A DNA stretch of 64,000 nucleotides from Lachnospiraceae bacterium (GTDB taxonomy: Bacteria > Bacillota > Clostridia > Lachnospirales > Lachnospiraceae): assembly GCA_011959805.1 (NCBI GenBank), contig BLMC01000003.1, forward strand, positions 1-64,000, written 5' to 3'. This document shows, one piece after another, positions 1-8,873 of this stretch. Position numbers and translations under genes: made by a program. Under the pieces are notes generated by a model, which was not told the DNA's origin, did no database searches, and saw only the letters and a list, made by a program, of their open reading frames with translations. Position 1 is the stretch's first letter; each line of letters starts with the position of its first letter.

Positions 1-19
1 ACTCAAGTGAAATTTGTCA

Positions 20-140
20 GCAGAAGCTGACGGCTGTCCGGCATGGGAGTAGGAGAAGATAAAACTTCTCTATTCGATTGCACAGACCCATGTAGAGAAA
101 ATAAGCCGCGAAAGCAGCGCGCAGGTAGCATGGGAGGATA
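20..140. repeat. Dispersed intergenic repeat, copy 1
   Basis: This stretch shares blocks with two other intergenic regions. With the copy near 43.9 kb it shares CTATTCGATTG followed after a few bases by an AG.CCCA..TAGA.AAAATAA block. With the copy near 54.1 kb it shares an AGC..AAGCT hairpin followed by TGTCCGGC, and CGATTGCACA. All copies lie between genes. No open frame spans it. What the element does is unknown; a short mobile or structured intergenic repeat is the simplest reading. Confidence 0.5.
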
Positions 141-199
141 AATACACAACAATCTATTTATAAAACAGTATCAACTGTTATTTTTATATAGCTTATCCC

Positions 200-227
200 T
201 TGAAAATGTGAAGGACTTTGGTATAAT
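200..227 (+). promoter_or_regulatory. Sigma-A-type promoter of miaB
   Basis: A TTGAAA -35 box (200-205) and a perfect TATAAT -10 box (222-227) are separated by 16 bp, with the start codon 28 bp downstream. The leader holds a GAAAGGCGG ribosome binding site. Confidence 0.65.
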
Positions 228-255
228 AAAATAGCGAAAGAAAGGCGGAAATACT

Positions 256-1758
256 ATGATTAAAAATGAAGAATTGGAAGCGGTATTAAAAACCATTGAT
301 TTAAGAGAGAATGCACCTACAGACGAGCCATTACGCCAGTATTATTTTATAAAGAAAGCGCGTGAGATTATCAATGTAGAGAGTGAAAGATTAGGCAGAC
401 GTCTGACTGCCGATGGAGAGACATTTGGCTGTCAAATGAATGCAAAGGACAGTGAAAAGTTAATTGGTATTCTTGAGAATATTGGTTTTGTAATTATTGA
501 GGATGAGTCAGCGGACCTTGTTTTTTATAATACTTGTACTGTTCGCGACAATGCAAATCAGCGTGTGTATGGTAGATTAGGATATGTGAACAACATGAAA
601 AAGAAAAATCCACAAAAAAAGGTTGCGCTCTGTGGTTGTATGATGCAGGAATCCTCTGTAATTGAGAAGATACAGAAAAGTTATTCGTTTGTTGATTTGA
701 TTTTCGGCACACATAATATCTATAAGTTTGCAGAGTTAATTGTCGCAATGTATAGTTCAGATTCTATGATTATTGATATTTGGAAAGATACAAATCAAAT
801 TGTGGAGGATTTGCCAGCGGAGAGAAAATACTCTTTTAAATCAGGAGTTAATATTATGTACGGATGCAATAATTTTTGCAGTTACTGTATTGTGCCTTAT
901 GTGCGTGGACGTGAACGCAGTCGCAATCCAAAGGATATTATTCGCGAGATTGAGAAACTTGTATCAGAAGGTGTAGTGGAAGTTATGCTATTGGGACAAA
1001 ATGTGAATTCTTATGGTAAGACACTTGAGGAACCAATGTGTTTTGCACAGCTTCTACAGGAAGTCGAAAAAATTGAGGGACTAGAACGAATTCGATTTAT
1101 GACTTCACATCCAAAAGACTTGTCAGATGAATTAATTCAGGTAATGAAAAATTCTAAAAAAATCTGTCGTCATTTACATTTGCCATTACAGTCAGGATCG
1201 ACTAGGATTTTGGAGGCGATGAATCGTCGATATACAAAAGAGCAATATCTTGCACTTGCACAAAAAATTAGACGAGAGATACCAGACATCTCACTCACAA
1301 CAGATATTATAGTGGGATTTCCGGGCGAGACGGCAAAAGATGTGGATGAGACAATAGATGTTGTTCAGAAAGTGCAGTATGACAATGCTTTTACATTTAT
1401 TTATTCAAAACGTACAGGAACTCCTGCCGCGGTAATGCCAAATCCTATCAGTGACGAAGAGATAAAGGCAAACTTTGATAGGCTTTTAAACGTAGTGCAT
1501 AAAACCGCAGAAAAACGAGGGGGGCAGATGGTTGGGGAGACACACAGTGTTCTTGTGGAAGAGAGTGACGGTTCTAAACTAACTGGAAGACTTTCCCAAA
1601 ATATATTGGTTCACTTTGAAGGAGATGCTTGTTTGGTTGGTAGAATTGTGGATGTGAAACTTACTGAAACACATGGGTTCTACTATGTTGGAAAAATAAA
1701 TATGCAAGAACACCGTTTGCAAAAATTATTGGGCAAAGATACAGAAAACATAGGATAA
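256..1758 (+). CDS. miaB: tRNA-2-methylthio-N6-dimethylallyladenosine synthase MiaB
   Basis: Radical-SAM methylthiotransferase that adds the 2-methylthio group to i6A37 of tRNAs reading UNN codons. The 500-residue protein has the N-terminal cluster-binding domain (TFGCQMNAKDSEK near residue 55, then NTCTVRDNA and ALCGCMM carrying the other two Cys). The radical-SAM motif is MYGCNNFCSYCIVPYVRGRE near residue 200, with CxxxCxxC. A TRAM domain forms the C-terminus. The roughly 50-residue N-terminal extension before the first cluster motif is long but common in clostridial MiaB. The ATG has an AAAGGCGG site upstream and its own promoter. Ends 50 bp before the transporter gene. Confidence 0.95.
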   Translation: MIKNEELEAVLKTIDLRENAPTDEPLRQYYFIKKAREIINVESERLGRRLTADGETFGCQMNAKDSEKLIGILENIGFVIIEDESADLVFYNTCTVRDNANQRVYGRLGYVNNMKKKNPQKKVALCGCMMQESSVIEKIQKSYSFVDLIFGTHNIYKFAELIVAMYSSDSMIIDIWKDTNQIVEDLPAERKYSFKSGVNIMYGCNNFCSYCIVPYVRGRERSRNPKDIIREIEKLVSEGVVEVMLLGQNVNSYGKTLEEPMCFAQLLQEVEKIEGLERIRFMTSHPKDLSDELIQVMKNSKKICRHLHLPLQSGSTRILEAMNRRYTKEQYLALAQKIRREIPDISLTTDIIVGFPGETAKDVDETIDVVQKVQYDNAFTFIYSKRTGTPAAVMPNPISDEEIKANFDRLLNVVHKTAEKRGGQMVGETHSVLVEESDGSKLTGRLSQNILVHFEGDACLVGRIVDVKLTETHGFYYVGKINMQEHRLQKLLGKDTENIG

Positions 1759-1808
1759 AATTTTGTGTTGTGAGTCTTTTGTTTGGAGTGACAACAAGGA
1801 GGATTGGT

Positions 1809-3452
1809 ATGGAAAAGTTAAAACCAAAGTTATTTTCAGTGATGAAGATATATACAAAACAACAATTTGTAAAAGATGTGATAGCAGGAATTATTGTTGC
1901 AATCATTGCATTACCATTGTCGATTGCACTTGCGCTTGCATCAGGTGTTGGGCCTGAGCAGGGTATTTATACAGCAATTGTTGCGGGATTCTTGATTTCA
2001 TTTTTTGGCGGAAGTCGTGTGCAGATTGCAGGTCCTACAGCGGCATTTGCAACGATTGTGGCAGGAATTGTCGCCCACAAAGGGATGAATGGACTTATCA
2101 TTGCGACAATTCTTGCAGGAATAATATTAATTGTAATGGGATTTTTAAGACTAGGCAATCTCATCAAATATATTCCATTTACAATTACAACAGGGTTTAC
2201 TGCGGGTATTGCAGTGACAATCGTTATTGGACAGATTAAGGATTTTTTAGGACTTACTTATCCAGAGGGAACGATTACAATTGAGACAATGGAGAAAGCG
2301 CAAGCGATTGTAAATAATATTGCTTCCATCAATTGGCAGGCGTTGTTAGTAGGAGTGATTTGCCTTGCAATTTTGATTGTATGGCCTTACATAAATAAGA
2401 CGATTCCAGGTTCGTTGCTTGCAGTTATTGTTGGAATTCTTATCGTAAAGTTATGGAATCTAAATGTTAATACGATTGGCGATTTATATGAAATTAGCAA
2501 CAAACTTCCTAGCTTGCAAGTTCCAGAGATTTCTTTTGGCGTTGTTCGGGAGATGCTTCCAGATGCCTTTACAATAGCCATTCTTGCGGCGATTGAATCG
2601 TTGTTGTCATGTGTGGTCGCGGACAGTATGATTAACTCAAAACATCGTTCCAACATGGAATTAATTGCGCAAGGAATTGGAAATATTGGCTCGGCATTAT
2701 TTGGTGGAATTCCAGCGACAGGTGCGATTGCGAGAACAGCTGCCAACATAAAGAACGGTGGACGTACCCCCATTGCAGGTATGGTTCACGCAGTGACTTT
2801 AGTAATGATTTTGGTAGTGCTGATGCCTTATGCAGCTTTAATTCCAATGCCTTGTATTGCGGCGATTTTATTTATGGTTGCCTATAATATGTGTGGGTGG
2901 AGGACTTTTGTGAATCTGTGTAAATCTTCGCCCAAAAGCGATATTATTGTGCTTGTCACAACATTTGTGTTGACAGTTGTATTTGATTTGGTTGCAGCGA
3001 TTGAAGTTGGGATTTTGTTGGCGGCAATACTTTTTATGAAACGCATGAGCGATGTTATGGAAGTAGAAGGTTGGAAATATGTGGATGATGATGAGGACCC
3101 GGACAGCATTACGCTTCGGGAAGTTCCGCCACATACACTTGTATATGAGATTTCAGGACCAATGTTTTTTGCTGCTGCTGATAAGATTTTAAATATTTCT
3201 GTGAAAGATGATACACAATGTTTGATACTCCGAATGAGGAGTGTGAGTGCGATTGATGCGACTGCAATGCATTCGTTAGAGCAACTTTATGAAAAATATT
3301 CCAATAAAAATATTCAAATGATTTTGTCCCATGTAAATGAACAGCCAAAGGCTGTTATGGATAAATCTGGTTTTACAAAGGCAGTTGGAGAAGAGAGTTT
3401 TTGTGCACATATTGATGAAGCATTGGAGAGGGCACAAAAGATTTGTAAGTAA
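1809..3452 (+). CDS. SulP-family anion transporter with STAS domain
   Basis: Inner-membrane SLC26/SulP transporter of 547 residues. Many hydrophobic segments fill the first 400 residues, including the family-typical GGSRVQIAGPTAAF stretch near residue 70 and the GGIPATGAIARTAANIKNGG stretch near residue 300. A soluble STAS domain follows at about 440-540 (LRMRSVSAIDATAMHSLEQL). The substrate (sulfate, bicarbonate or a carboxylate) cannot be read from sequence. I chose the ATG at 1809 because AAGGAGG lies six bases upstream; an in-frame GTG at 1770 has no such site. It may be read through from miaB, since no terminator is visible between them. Confidence 0.9.
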   Translation: MEKLKPKLFSVMKIYTKQQFVKDVIAGIIVAIIALPLSIALALASGVGPEQGIYTAIVAGFLISFFGGSRVQIAGPTAAFATIVAGIVAHKGMNGLIIATILAGIILIVMGFLRLGNLIKYIPFTITTGFTAGIAVTIVIGQIKDFLGLTYPEGTITIETMEKAQAIVNNIASINWQALLVGVICLAILIVWPYINKTIPGSLLAVIVGILIVKLWNLNVNTIGDLYEISNKLPSLQVPEISFGVVREMLPDAFTIAILAAIESLLSCVVADSMINSKHRSNMELIAQGIGNIGSALFGGIPATGAIARTAANIKNGGRTPIAGMVHAVTLVMILVVLMPYAALIPMPCIAAILFMVAYNMCGWRTFVNLCKSSPKSDIIVLVTTFVLTVVFDLVAAIEVGILLAAILFMKRMSDVMEVEGWKYVDDDEDPDSITLREVPPHTLVYEISGPMFFAAADKILNISVKDDTQCLILRMRSVSAIDATAMHSLEQLYEKYSNKNIQMILSHVNEQPKAVMDKSGFTKAVGEESFCAHIDEALERAQKICK

Positions 3453-3490
3453 ATAGAAAGCACTAGTCTAAATAAGCCAAAGATTCTTAA

Positions 3491-3519
3491 TTGATTGTAT
3501 GTTAAAAAACTGCTATAAT
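3491..3519 (+). promoter_or_regulatory. Sigma-A-type promoter of the REC-GGDEF-EAL gene
   Basis: TTGATT (3491-3496), 17 bp, TATAAT (3514-3519). The transcript would start near 3526, exactly at a small hairpin, and carry a leader of about 120 nt. Confidence 0.65.
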
Positions 3520-3525
3520 GAATTC

Positions 3526-3546
3526 AAGAATGCCATCGGCATTCTT
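3526..3546 (+). other. 5'-terminal leader hairpin
   Basis: Perfect 9-bp stem AAGAATGCC / GGCATTCTT with loop ATC, at the predicted transcript 5' end. There is no T-run after it, so it is more likely a 5'-stabilising hairpin than a terminator. The remaining leader to 3643 holds a weak GTCGT/ACGAC pairing and nothing matching a known riboswitch. Confidence 0.45.
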
Positions 3547-3643
3547 AATGCGTCGTGCGAGTCAGTTCTGTTGATATAGAATTAATTTGTACGACTGTAA
3601 TAAAAGGAAATAATGCACAGCACTTAAAGGAACGGATAAATAC

Positions 3644-5737
3644 ATGTATATCAAAAATACAATATTGATTGTAGATGATGAAGAAATCATTAAAAGAATG
3701 CTCAAAGATGTGCTTAAAGATACGTTTGCGGTGTTGGAAGCATCAAATGGGCAGGAAGCATTGGACATGCTGGCAGCAAATGCTGATAAGATTGCAGTGA
3801 TTGTTTTAGATTTGATGATGCCAGTTATGGATGGCTTTCAGTTTATGGATGCGTTTCGGAAGAACCGGTCATACGATAATATTCCTGTGATTATTGCCAC
3901 TTCCGATGAGGATTGGCACGCGGAGCAGAAATGCCTGGAGGCAGGGGTGTGGGATTTTGTTATGAAGCCGTATGATCCTGTACTTTTGCGATTTCGCATC
4001 AAGAATGCGATTGAAAAAAGTCGTATGATAATGGCAGAAATGGATGCGGTGACAGGACTTTATACGAAATTTAAGTTCTATCGAACTGTACGCAGCCTTC
4101 TTTCTAAGAGAAAAGAAGAAACATTTGCATTTGTACGATTTGATATTGATCGTTTTAAGATGATTAATAATTTTTATGGTGTCAAAGAAGGCGATAAAGT
4201 TTTACAAAGTATTGCTTCTGAATTGCGAAAGGTTTCAACGGTTTTTGACAAGTTTGTTTATGGACGGTTTGAAAATGACATCTTTGCTGTCTGTATGCCT
4301 TATAAAGAAGAAAATGTTGATTTGTTGCTCAATGCGCTTCAAATTAACTTAAAAAGAGTAAATAAGGATTATAATATTAAAATTTCTTGCGGAGTATATA
4401 TCATAGGAGACGATTCGCTAGATGTGCCGGAAATGTACGATAGAGCTTTGCTTGCTGCCAAAAGTTGTAAAGGTAAATTTACGCAGAGTTTGGCTTATTA
4501 TGACGACAGCATGATTGAGAATATGCGTCAGGAACAGTTTATTATCAATGAAGTTAACAGAGCGATTGATGAGGAACAGTTTGAAGTATATTTACAACCG
4601 AAGATTAACTTGGCAACAGATCGTTCCTACGGTGCAGAAGCACTAGTTCGCTGGAATCATCCAGAGAGGGGAATGATTTCTCCGGGAGAGTTTATACCAG
4701 TTTATGAGCGAAATGGTATTATTGGCAGACTGGATCAGTATATGTGGCGTCGTGTCTGTATCCTTTTGCGAAAGTGGATTGATGAAGGGAAGAATCCAAA
4801 TCCCATTTCTGTTAATGTGTCACGGGTAAATATTTACAATCCGCAGTTGGTCAAGATTTTTAAGAAGCTGATTACAGAGTATCAAATTCCAGCAGAACTG
4901 CTAAATCTCGAGCTGACAGAAAGTGCATTTATGGAAGACCAAGATTTGATTATGCAGACTATGAGTAGTTTGCATAATCTTGGATTTAAGATTATGATGG
5001 ATGATTTCGGAAGCGGGTATTCTTCACTTAACGTCCTAAAAGATATGGAAGTGGATTATCTAAAAGTGGATATGAAATTTTTGCAGAATAAGGAGTTTAA
5101 TGGAAAGGGAGAGAAGGTACTCACTTCTATTATACGGATGGCAAAATGGCTCCATCTTCCATCGATTGTAGAGGGCGTTGAGACGGTTGAACAGGTTGAT
5201 TTCTTGAAATGTATTGGCTGTGAATATGCACAGGGATATTATTATGCAAAACCTTTGCGGATAGACGAGTATGAGGAGTTTCTAATCAGAGAAGAAGAGA
5301 CGGACGCAAGAGGTAACGCGGATGAAAATACAATCATTATCAATGAATTATGGAATACTCGTTCAAGCATTAGTAAGTTTTTTGATTTGCTGGAAACACC
5401 AATTGCGATTTATGAATATCGAAAAGGGAAATTGGAGTTGCTTAGAACAAATATTCGATACGAGACAGATATTGTATTTGACGAAAAAGTGGATGAGCAG
5501 GAATATTATAGAAGGTCTGAGACAGAAAAAGCACTTTTGAGTGAAGCATTTACCAGAATTGTTCGCGGTGATTTTTCTGAGGCGCTTGAATATGAACTTA
5601 CAGAGAATGTATGGTATCGTGTGACTGTAAAAATGATTGGAAAACGCGCAGATACTATGATTATGATGGTAACTTTCTATGAGGTTAGTTCCTATAAACA
5701 AAAGGATTGGCATAGGAGTAGGGCAGAATGGAAATAA
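3644..5737 (+). CDS. Response regulator with degenerate GGDEF and intact EAL domain (c-di-GMP phosphodiesterase)
   Basis: 697 residues in three recognisable modules plus a tail. Receiver domain (about 1-120): acidic pair D11/D12, phospho-acceptor D56 in VLDLMMPVMDG, and Lys in FVMKPYDP. GGDEF domain (about 135-290): the fold motif FDIDRFKMINNFYG is kept, but the signature is YGRFENDIF, so cyclase activity is probably lost. EAL domain (about 300-560): GAEALVRWNHP, LELTES, MMDDFGSGYSS, DYLKVDMKF, VEGVET and AQGYYYAKP all retain the metal and catalytic residues. About 130 C-terminal residues look PAS-like. Predicted role is phosphorylation-controlled c-di-GMP hydrolysis. The 3' end overlaps larB by 10 bp. 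No sensor kinase is adjacent. Confidence 0.92.
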   Translation: MYIKNTILIVDDEEIIKRMLKDVLKDTFAVLEASNGQEALDMLAANADKIAVIVLDLMMPVMDGFQFMDAFRKNRSYDNIPVIIATSDEDWHAEQKCLEAGVWDFVMKPYDPVLLRFRIKNAIEKSRMIMAEMDAVTGLYTKFKFYRTVRSLLSKRKEETFAFVRFDIDRFKMINNFYGVKEGDKVLQSIASELRKVSTVFDKFVYGRFENDIFAVCMPYKEENVDLLLNALQINLKRVNKDYNIKISCGVYIIGDDSLDVPEMYDRALLAAKSCKGKFTQSLAYYDDSMIENMRQEQFIINEVNRAIDEEQFEVYLQPKINLATDRSYGAEALVRWNHPERGMISPGEFIPVYERNGIIGRLDQYMWRRVCILLRKWIDEGKNPNPISVNVSRVNIYNPQLVKIFKKLITEYQIPAELLNLELTESAFMEDQDLIMQTMSSLHNLGFKIMMDDFGSGYSSLNVLKDMEVDYLKVDMKFLQNKEFNGKGEKVLTSIIRMAKWLHLPSIVEGVETVEQVDFLKCIGCEYAQGYYYAKPLRIDEYEEFLIREEETDARGNADENTIIINELWNTRSSISKFFDLLETPIAIYEYRKGKLELLRTNIRYETDIVFDEKVDEQEYYRRSETEKALLSEAFTRIVRGDFSEALEYELTENVWYRVTVKMIGKRADTMIMMVTFYEVSSYKQKDWHRSRAEWK

Positions 5738-6486
5738 GGGAAGTATTAGAAAAAGTACAGCGCGGAGAAATTTCGGCAGATGAGGCAGAAGAATATTTGA
5801 GAAGACAACGATTTGAAGAGTTAGGATTTGCCAAGCTTGATTGGAATCGGGAGGACCGAACGGGATTTCAGGAAGTGGTATATTGTGCGGGAAAACAAGA
5901 CGCATATCTTGTGTCAATCTATCAAAAATTGTATGAAAAAAATGGGGAAGTGTTGGGAACAAGAGCAAATGCACAACAGTATGCATTAGTACAGAAAAAT
6001 CTTCCACAAGTACAATATGATCCTATTTCAAAAATTTTAAAGATTGAGAAAGAACCAGAAGAAAAAGCACGCAAAAGAATTGGAAAAATTGCGGTCTGTA
6101 CAGCAGGAACCGCGGATATTCCTGTGGCGGAGGAGGCAGCGCAGACTGCGGAGTATTTTGGTGCGTCTGTAAATCGAATCTATGATGTAGGAGTGAGTGG
6201 CTTGCATAGATTATTGGCAAATACACAGGTAATACAACAGGCAAACTGTGTGGTGGCAGTAGCGGGTATGGAAGGAGCTTTGGCAAGTGTGATTGGAGGC
6301 CTTGTCAGCAATCCAGTGATTGCAGTTCCAACTTCTATTGGCTATGGGGCTAATTTGCAGGGATTATCAGCGCTGCTTACCATGATTAACTCCTGTGCAA
6401 ATGGGATTGCAGTTGTCAATATTGATAATGGATATGGAGCAGGTTATATTGCAACACAGATTAATCGACTTGCGAGTATAAAATAG
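5728..6486 (+). CDS. larB: Nickel-pincer cofactor biosynthesis protein LarB
   Basis: PurE-related enzyme that carboxylates and hydrolyses nicotinic acid adenine dinucleotide, the first step towards the nickel-pincer nucleotide of lactate racemase-type enzymes. The N-terminus (ISADEAEEYLRRQRFEELGFAKLD) is typical for LarB. The C-terminal half is the AIR-carboxylase-like domain with AVAGMEGALASVIGGL and PVIAVPTSIGYGA. 252 residues, the normal length. It starts inside the end of the EAL gene, which suggests translational coupling, and is followed 47 bp later by larC. Confidence 0.92.
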   Translation: MEIREVLEKVQRGEISADEAEEYLRRQRFEELGFAKLDWNREDRTGFQEVVYCAGKQDAYLVSIYQKLYEKNGEVLGTRANAQQYALVQKNLPQVQYDPISKILKIEKEPEEKARKRIGKIAVCTAGTADIPVAEEAAQTAEYFGASVNRIYDVGVSGLHRLLANTQVIQQANCVVAVAGMEGALASVIGGLVSNPVIAVPTSIGYGANLQGLSALLTMINSCANGIAVVNIDNGYGAGYIATQINRLASIK

Positions 6487-6533
6487 AGAGATTATACTAT
6501 ACTTGGTATTATTGCAGAAATGGAGGATATGCT

Positions 6534-7811
6534 ATGGAACGAACATTGTATATAGAGTGTTATTCTGGAATCAGTGGAGATATGACAGTCGCAGCGCTGC
6601 TTGATCTTGGCGCTGACCAGAAGGCGCTTGAGGAGGCAATTAATAGTATTCGAACGTTGGTGTCTGGATTTGAGATTGTAATAAAGAAAGTCCAAAAAGC
6701 AGGAGTATGTGCCTGTGACTTTGCAGTAATACTGGACAAAGAGCATGAAAATTATGACCATGATATGCAATATTTACATGGACATGCGCAAAAAGAACAT
6801 CACAAAGAGCATCACCATGAGCATGGTGAACATCATCATGTTGGACTCTCAGAAATAACAGATGTTTTGAATCAGGCAAAGCTGACGGAGGGTGCAAGAA
6901 CGTTGGCGTTGCACATTTTTAGAATTTTGGCGGATGCGGAGTCAAAAGCACACAATAAACCTGTGAATGAGGTACATTTTCATGAAGTGGGTGCAGTGGA
7001 TTCCATTGTGGATATTTTGTCTGTCGCGGTATGTATTGATTTACTGAAAAAGCAGTATCACATAACAGATGTTGTTGTATCGGAACTATACGAAGGGCAT
7101 GGAAGTGTCCGCTGCCAGCATGGAATTTTACCAGTACCGGTTCCAGCAACAGCAAATATTATTGAAACATATCAACTTCCAGTTCATTTTATGGAATTTC
7201 AAGGTGAGTTTGTGACCCCAACAGGAGCAGCAATTGCCGCAGCAGTTAGAACAAAAAAACATTTGCCAAATAAATTTCGGCTGGTTGCAAGTGGTGTTGG
7301 TGCAGGTAAGAGAACTTATGAAAAGGCAAGTCTGCTGCGGGCGATGATTATCGAGGAAGATTCTGAAAAACAGGAAAAAATTTACAAACTAGAATCAAAC
7401 ATTGATGATTGTCCGGGTGAAGCATTTGGTTATGTGATAGACAGGTTATTTGCAGCGGGAGCAAGAGATGTATATTTTGTGCCTGTTTTTATGAAAAAGA
7501 ATAGACCAGCGTATCAGCTTAGTGTGATTTGTAAAGAGGAAGATATTTCCAAGCTGGAAAAGATTATTTTTCAGGAGACTACAACTATTGGAATTAGAAG
7601 GGTGGAAATGGAGCGCACTATTCTAAAACGAGAAAATCAGATGGTTGATACCAGCTTGGGAAAACTTATGGTCAAAATATGTGAAGAAAAAATATATCCA
7701 GAATACGAATCTTTGACATCAATCTGTCAGGAAAAAGGGATTTCTTATTTAGAAGCCTATCATAAAGTTTATACAGAATTAAATCACAAAAAATCATCTA
7801 AACAGGAGTAA
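6534..7811 (+). CDS. larC: Nickel-insertion protein LarC
   Basis: CTP-dependent cyclometallase that inserts nickel into the pincer ligand. The start is diagnostic (LYIECYSGISGDMTVAALLD), as are EVHFHEVGAVDSIVDI near residue 145 and ESNIDDCPGEAFGYVIDRLF near residue 285. It is one continuous 425-residue frame; in some lactobacilli the two halves are joined by programmed frameshifting. A His-rich loop of about 25 residues (77-103, about 12 His) probably binds or stores nickel. AAATGGAGG lies upstream of the ATG. The other pathway genes larE and larA are not in the window. Confidence 0.94.
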   Translation: MERTLYIECYSGISGDMTVAALLDLGADQKALEEAINSIRTLVSGFEIVIKKVQKAGVCACDFAVILDKEHENYDHDMQYLHGHAQKEHHKEHHHEHGEHHHVGLSEITDVLNQAKLTEGARTLALHIFRILADAESKAHNKPVNEVHFHEVGAVDSIVDILSVAVCIDLLKKQYHITDVVVSELYEGHGSVRCQHGILPVPVPATANIIETYQLPVHFMEFQGEFVTPTGAAIAAAVRTKKHLPNKFRLVASGVGAGKRTYEKASLLRAMIIEEDSEKQEKIYKLESNIDDCPGEAFGYVIDRLFAAGARDVYFVPVFMKKNRPAYQLSVICKEEDISKLEKIIFQETTTIGIRRVEMERTILKRENQMVDTSLGKLMVKICEEKIYPEYESLTSICQEKGISYLEAYHKVYTELNHKKSSKQE

Positions 7812-7815
7812 AGAC

Positions 7816-8475
7816 ATGTGTGATAGAAAAATAACGACTGTAATTTTTGATTTGGATGGAACTCTTTTGGATACATTAGAGGATTTGAAAGAGGCGACAA
7901 ATTATGCGCTAAGAGTGTGTAATATGCCAGAGCGTACTTTAGAGGAAGTGCGATGTTTTGTTGGCAATGGTGTTAGAAATTTAATGATTCGTGCAGTACC
8001 CAATGGAGAGAGAAATCCAGAATTTGAACGTGCTTTTAGGATATTTAAAGAATATTATGGGCTGCACTGTAACGATACGACAAAAGCATATGATGGAATT
8101 CCAGAACTCTTGCAGGAATTGAAATCACGAGGATATACACTTGCGATTGTCTCTAATAAAATTGATTCGGCAGTGCAAGATTTGAATTGCAGATATTTTC
8201 CGCAGGTGGATGTCGCAATTGGAGATTGTGAAAATCTGCGAAGAAAGCCAGAGCCAGACAGTGTGAATCTTGCGCTAGAAAAGCTTCACAAAACTAAACA
8301 AGAAGCTATCTATATAGGGGACTCTGATGTTGATTTAGCGACTGCACGAAATGCAGGACTTCCATGTATTAGTGTGCTCTGGGGATTTCGAGATAAGAAG
8401 TTTCTTTTGGAACAGGGAGCATCAATTTTTGTGGAAAGTCCTATGGAGATAGTAGATATTTTGTCAAATATGTGA
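7816..8475 (+). CDS. HAD-superfamily phosphatase, phosphoglycolate-phosphatase-like
   Basis: 219-residue HAD hydrolase. Motif I is VIFDLDGTLLDTLEDL (nucleophile D and general-acid D), motif II is the S of AIVSNK, and motif III/IV are the K of RRKPEPD and YIGDSDVDLATA. The cap is alpha-helical (subclass IA). The substrate is unknown; phosphoglycolate and pyrophosphate are the usual ones for this subfamily. It begins 4 bp after larC and so is probably in the larB-larC transcript, which would fit removal of a phosphorylated by-product, though this is only a guess. Confidence 0.85.
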   Translation: MCDRKITTVIFDLDGTLLDTLEDLKEATNYALRVCNMPERTLEEVRCFVGNGVRNLMIRAVPNGERNPEFERAFRIFKEYYGLHCNDTTKAYDGIPELLQELKSRGYTLAIVSNKIDSAVQDLNCRYFPQVDVAIGDCENLRRKPEPDSVNLALEKLHKTKQEAIYIGDSDVDLATARNAGLPCISVLWGFRDKKFLLEQGASIFVESPMEIVDILSNM

Positions 8476-8497
8476 TTCGTGTTTCTCAATCTCCAGA

Positions 8498-8716
8498 TTA
8501 AGATTCCGAAATCTTTTCATCAGGGACGTATTCCATAATATCTTCGACTTTACAATCAAGGATACGACATAAACTATTGATAATAAGAGTTTTTACAATC
8601 TCATTATTGCGTAGGCGCTGCAGTTGAGCTTTGTCGACTCCATAATATTCGATTAGCTGGTATTGACTGATATGTTTCTTTTTGAGAGTTATCCATAATT
8701 TGTCATATTTTATCAT
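8498..8716 (-). CDS. Small Cro/C1-type helix-turn-helix regulator
   Basis: 72 residues. The DNA-binding helix-turn-helix is in the first 60 residues (ISQYQLIEYYGVDKAQLQRL, then SLCRILDCKVEDIMEYVP), the compact Cro-like form common in Firmicutes. I chose the internal ATG because AGAAGGAGGG lies just upstream on the minus strand; the longer reading frame has no such site. It is divergent from the unknown gene at 8874, and the gap between them contains a perfect palindrome that is a good candidate operator for this protein. Confidence 0.85.
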   Translation of the reverse strand: MIKYDKLWITLKKKHISQYQLIEYYGVDKAQLQRLRNNEIVKTLIINSLCRILDCKVEDIMEYVPDEKISES

Positions 8717-8761
8717 TTTATACAACCCTCCTTCTTGTATTTTATATGTTGGTGAATTATA

Positions 8762-8791
8762 ATGGTATGGTGCGTGTACGCACCATACCAT
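8762..8791. promoter_or_regulatory. Perfect 13-bp inverted repeat between divergent genes, candidate operator
   Basis: Two 13-base arms, ATGGTATGGTGCG and its exact complement, are separated by TGTA. The repeat lies 46 bp upstream of the regulator gene and 82 bp upstream of the divergent gene. There is no T-run on either side, so it does not look like a terminator. An autoregulatory site for the adjacent Cro-type protein is the likely reading. Confidence 0.55.
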
Positions 8792-8873
8792 GTGAGAGAC
8801 TAGAATATTACATACAAAATTACTTGATGGTTAGAATAGAGAGTATAGGAAATCAGAATAACAGGAGGTACAC

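Noticed and set aside
1770-1808. Upstream GTG start extending the SulP gene by 13 codons
   Set aside because: No ribosome site before the GTG, while AAGGAGG lies correctly before the ATG at 1809.
3547-3643. c-di-GMP riboswitch in the leader of the EAL gene
   Set aside because: No match to the conserved core of the c-di-GMP-I or -II class that I could recognise.
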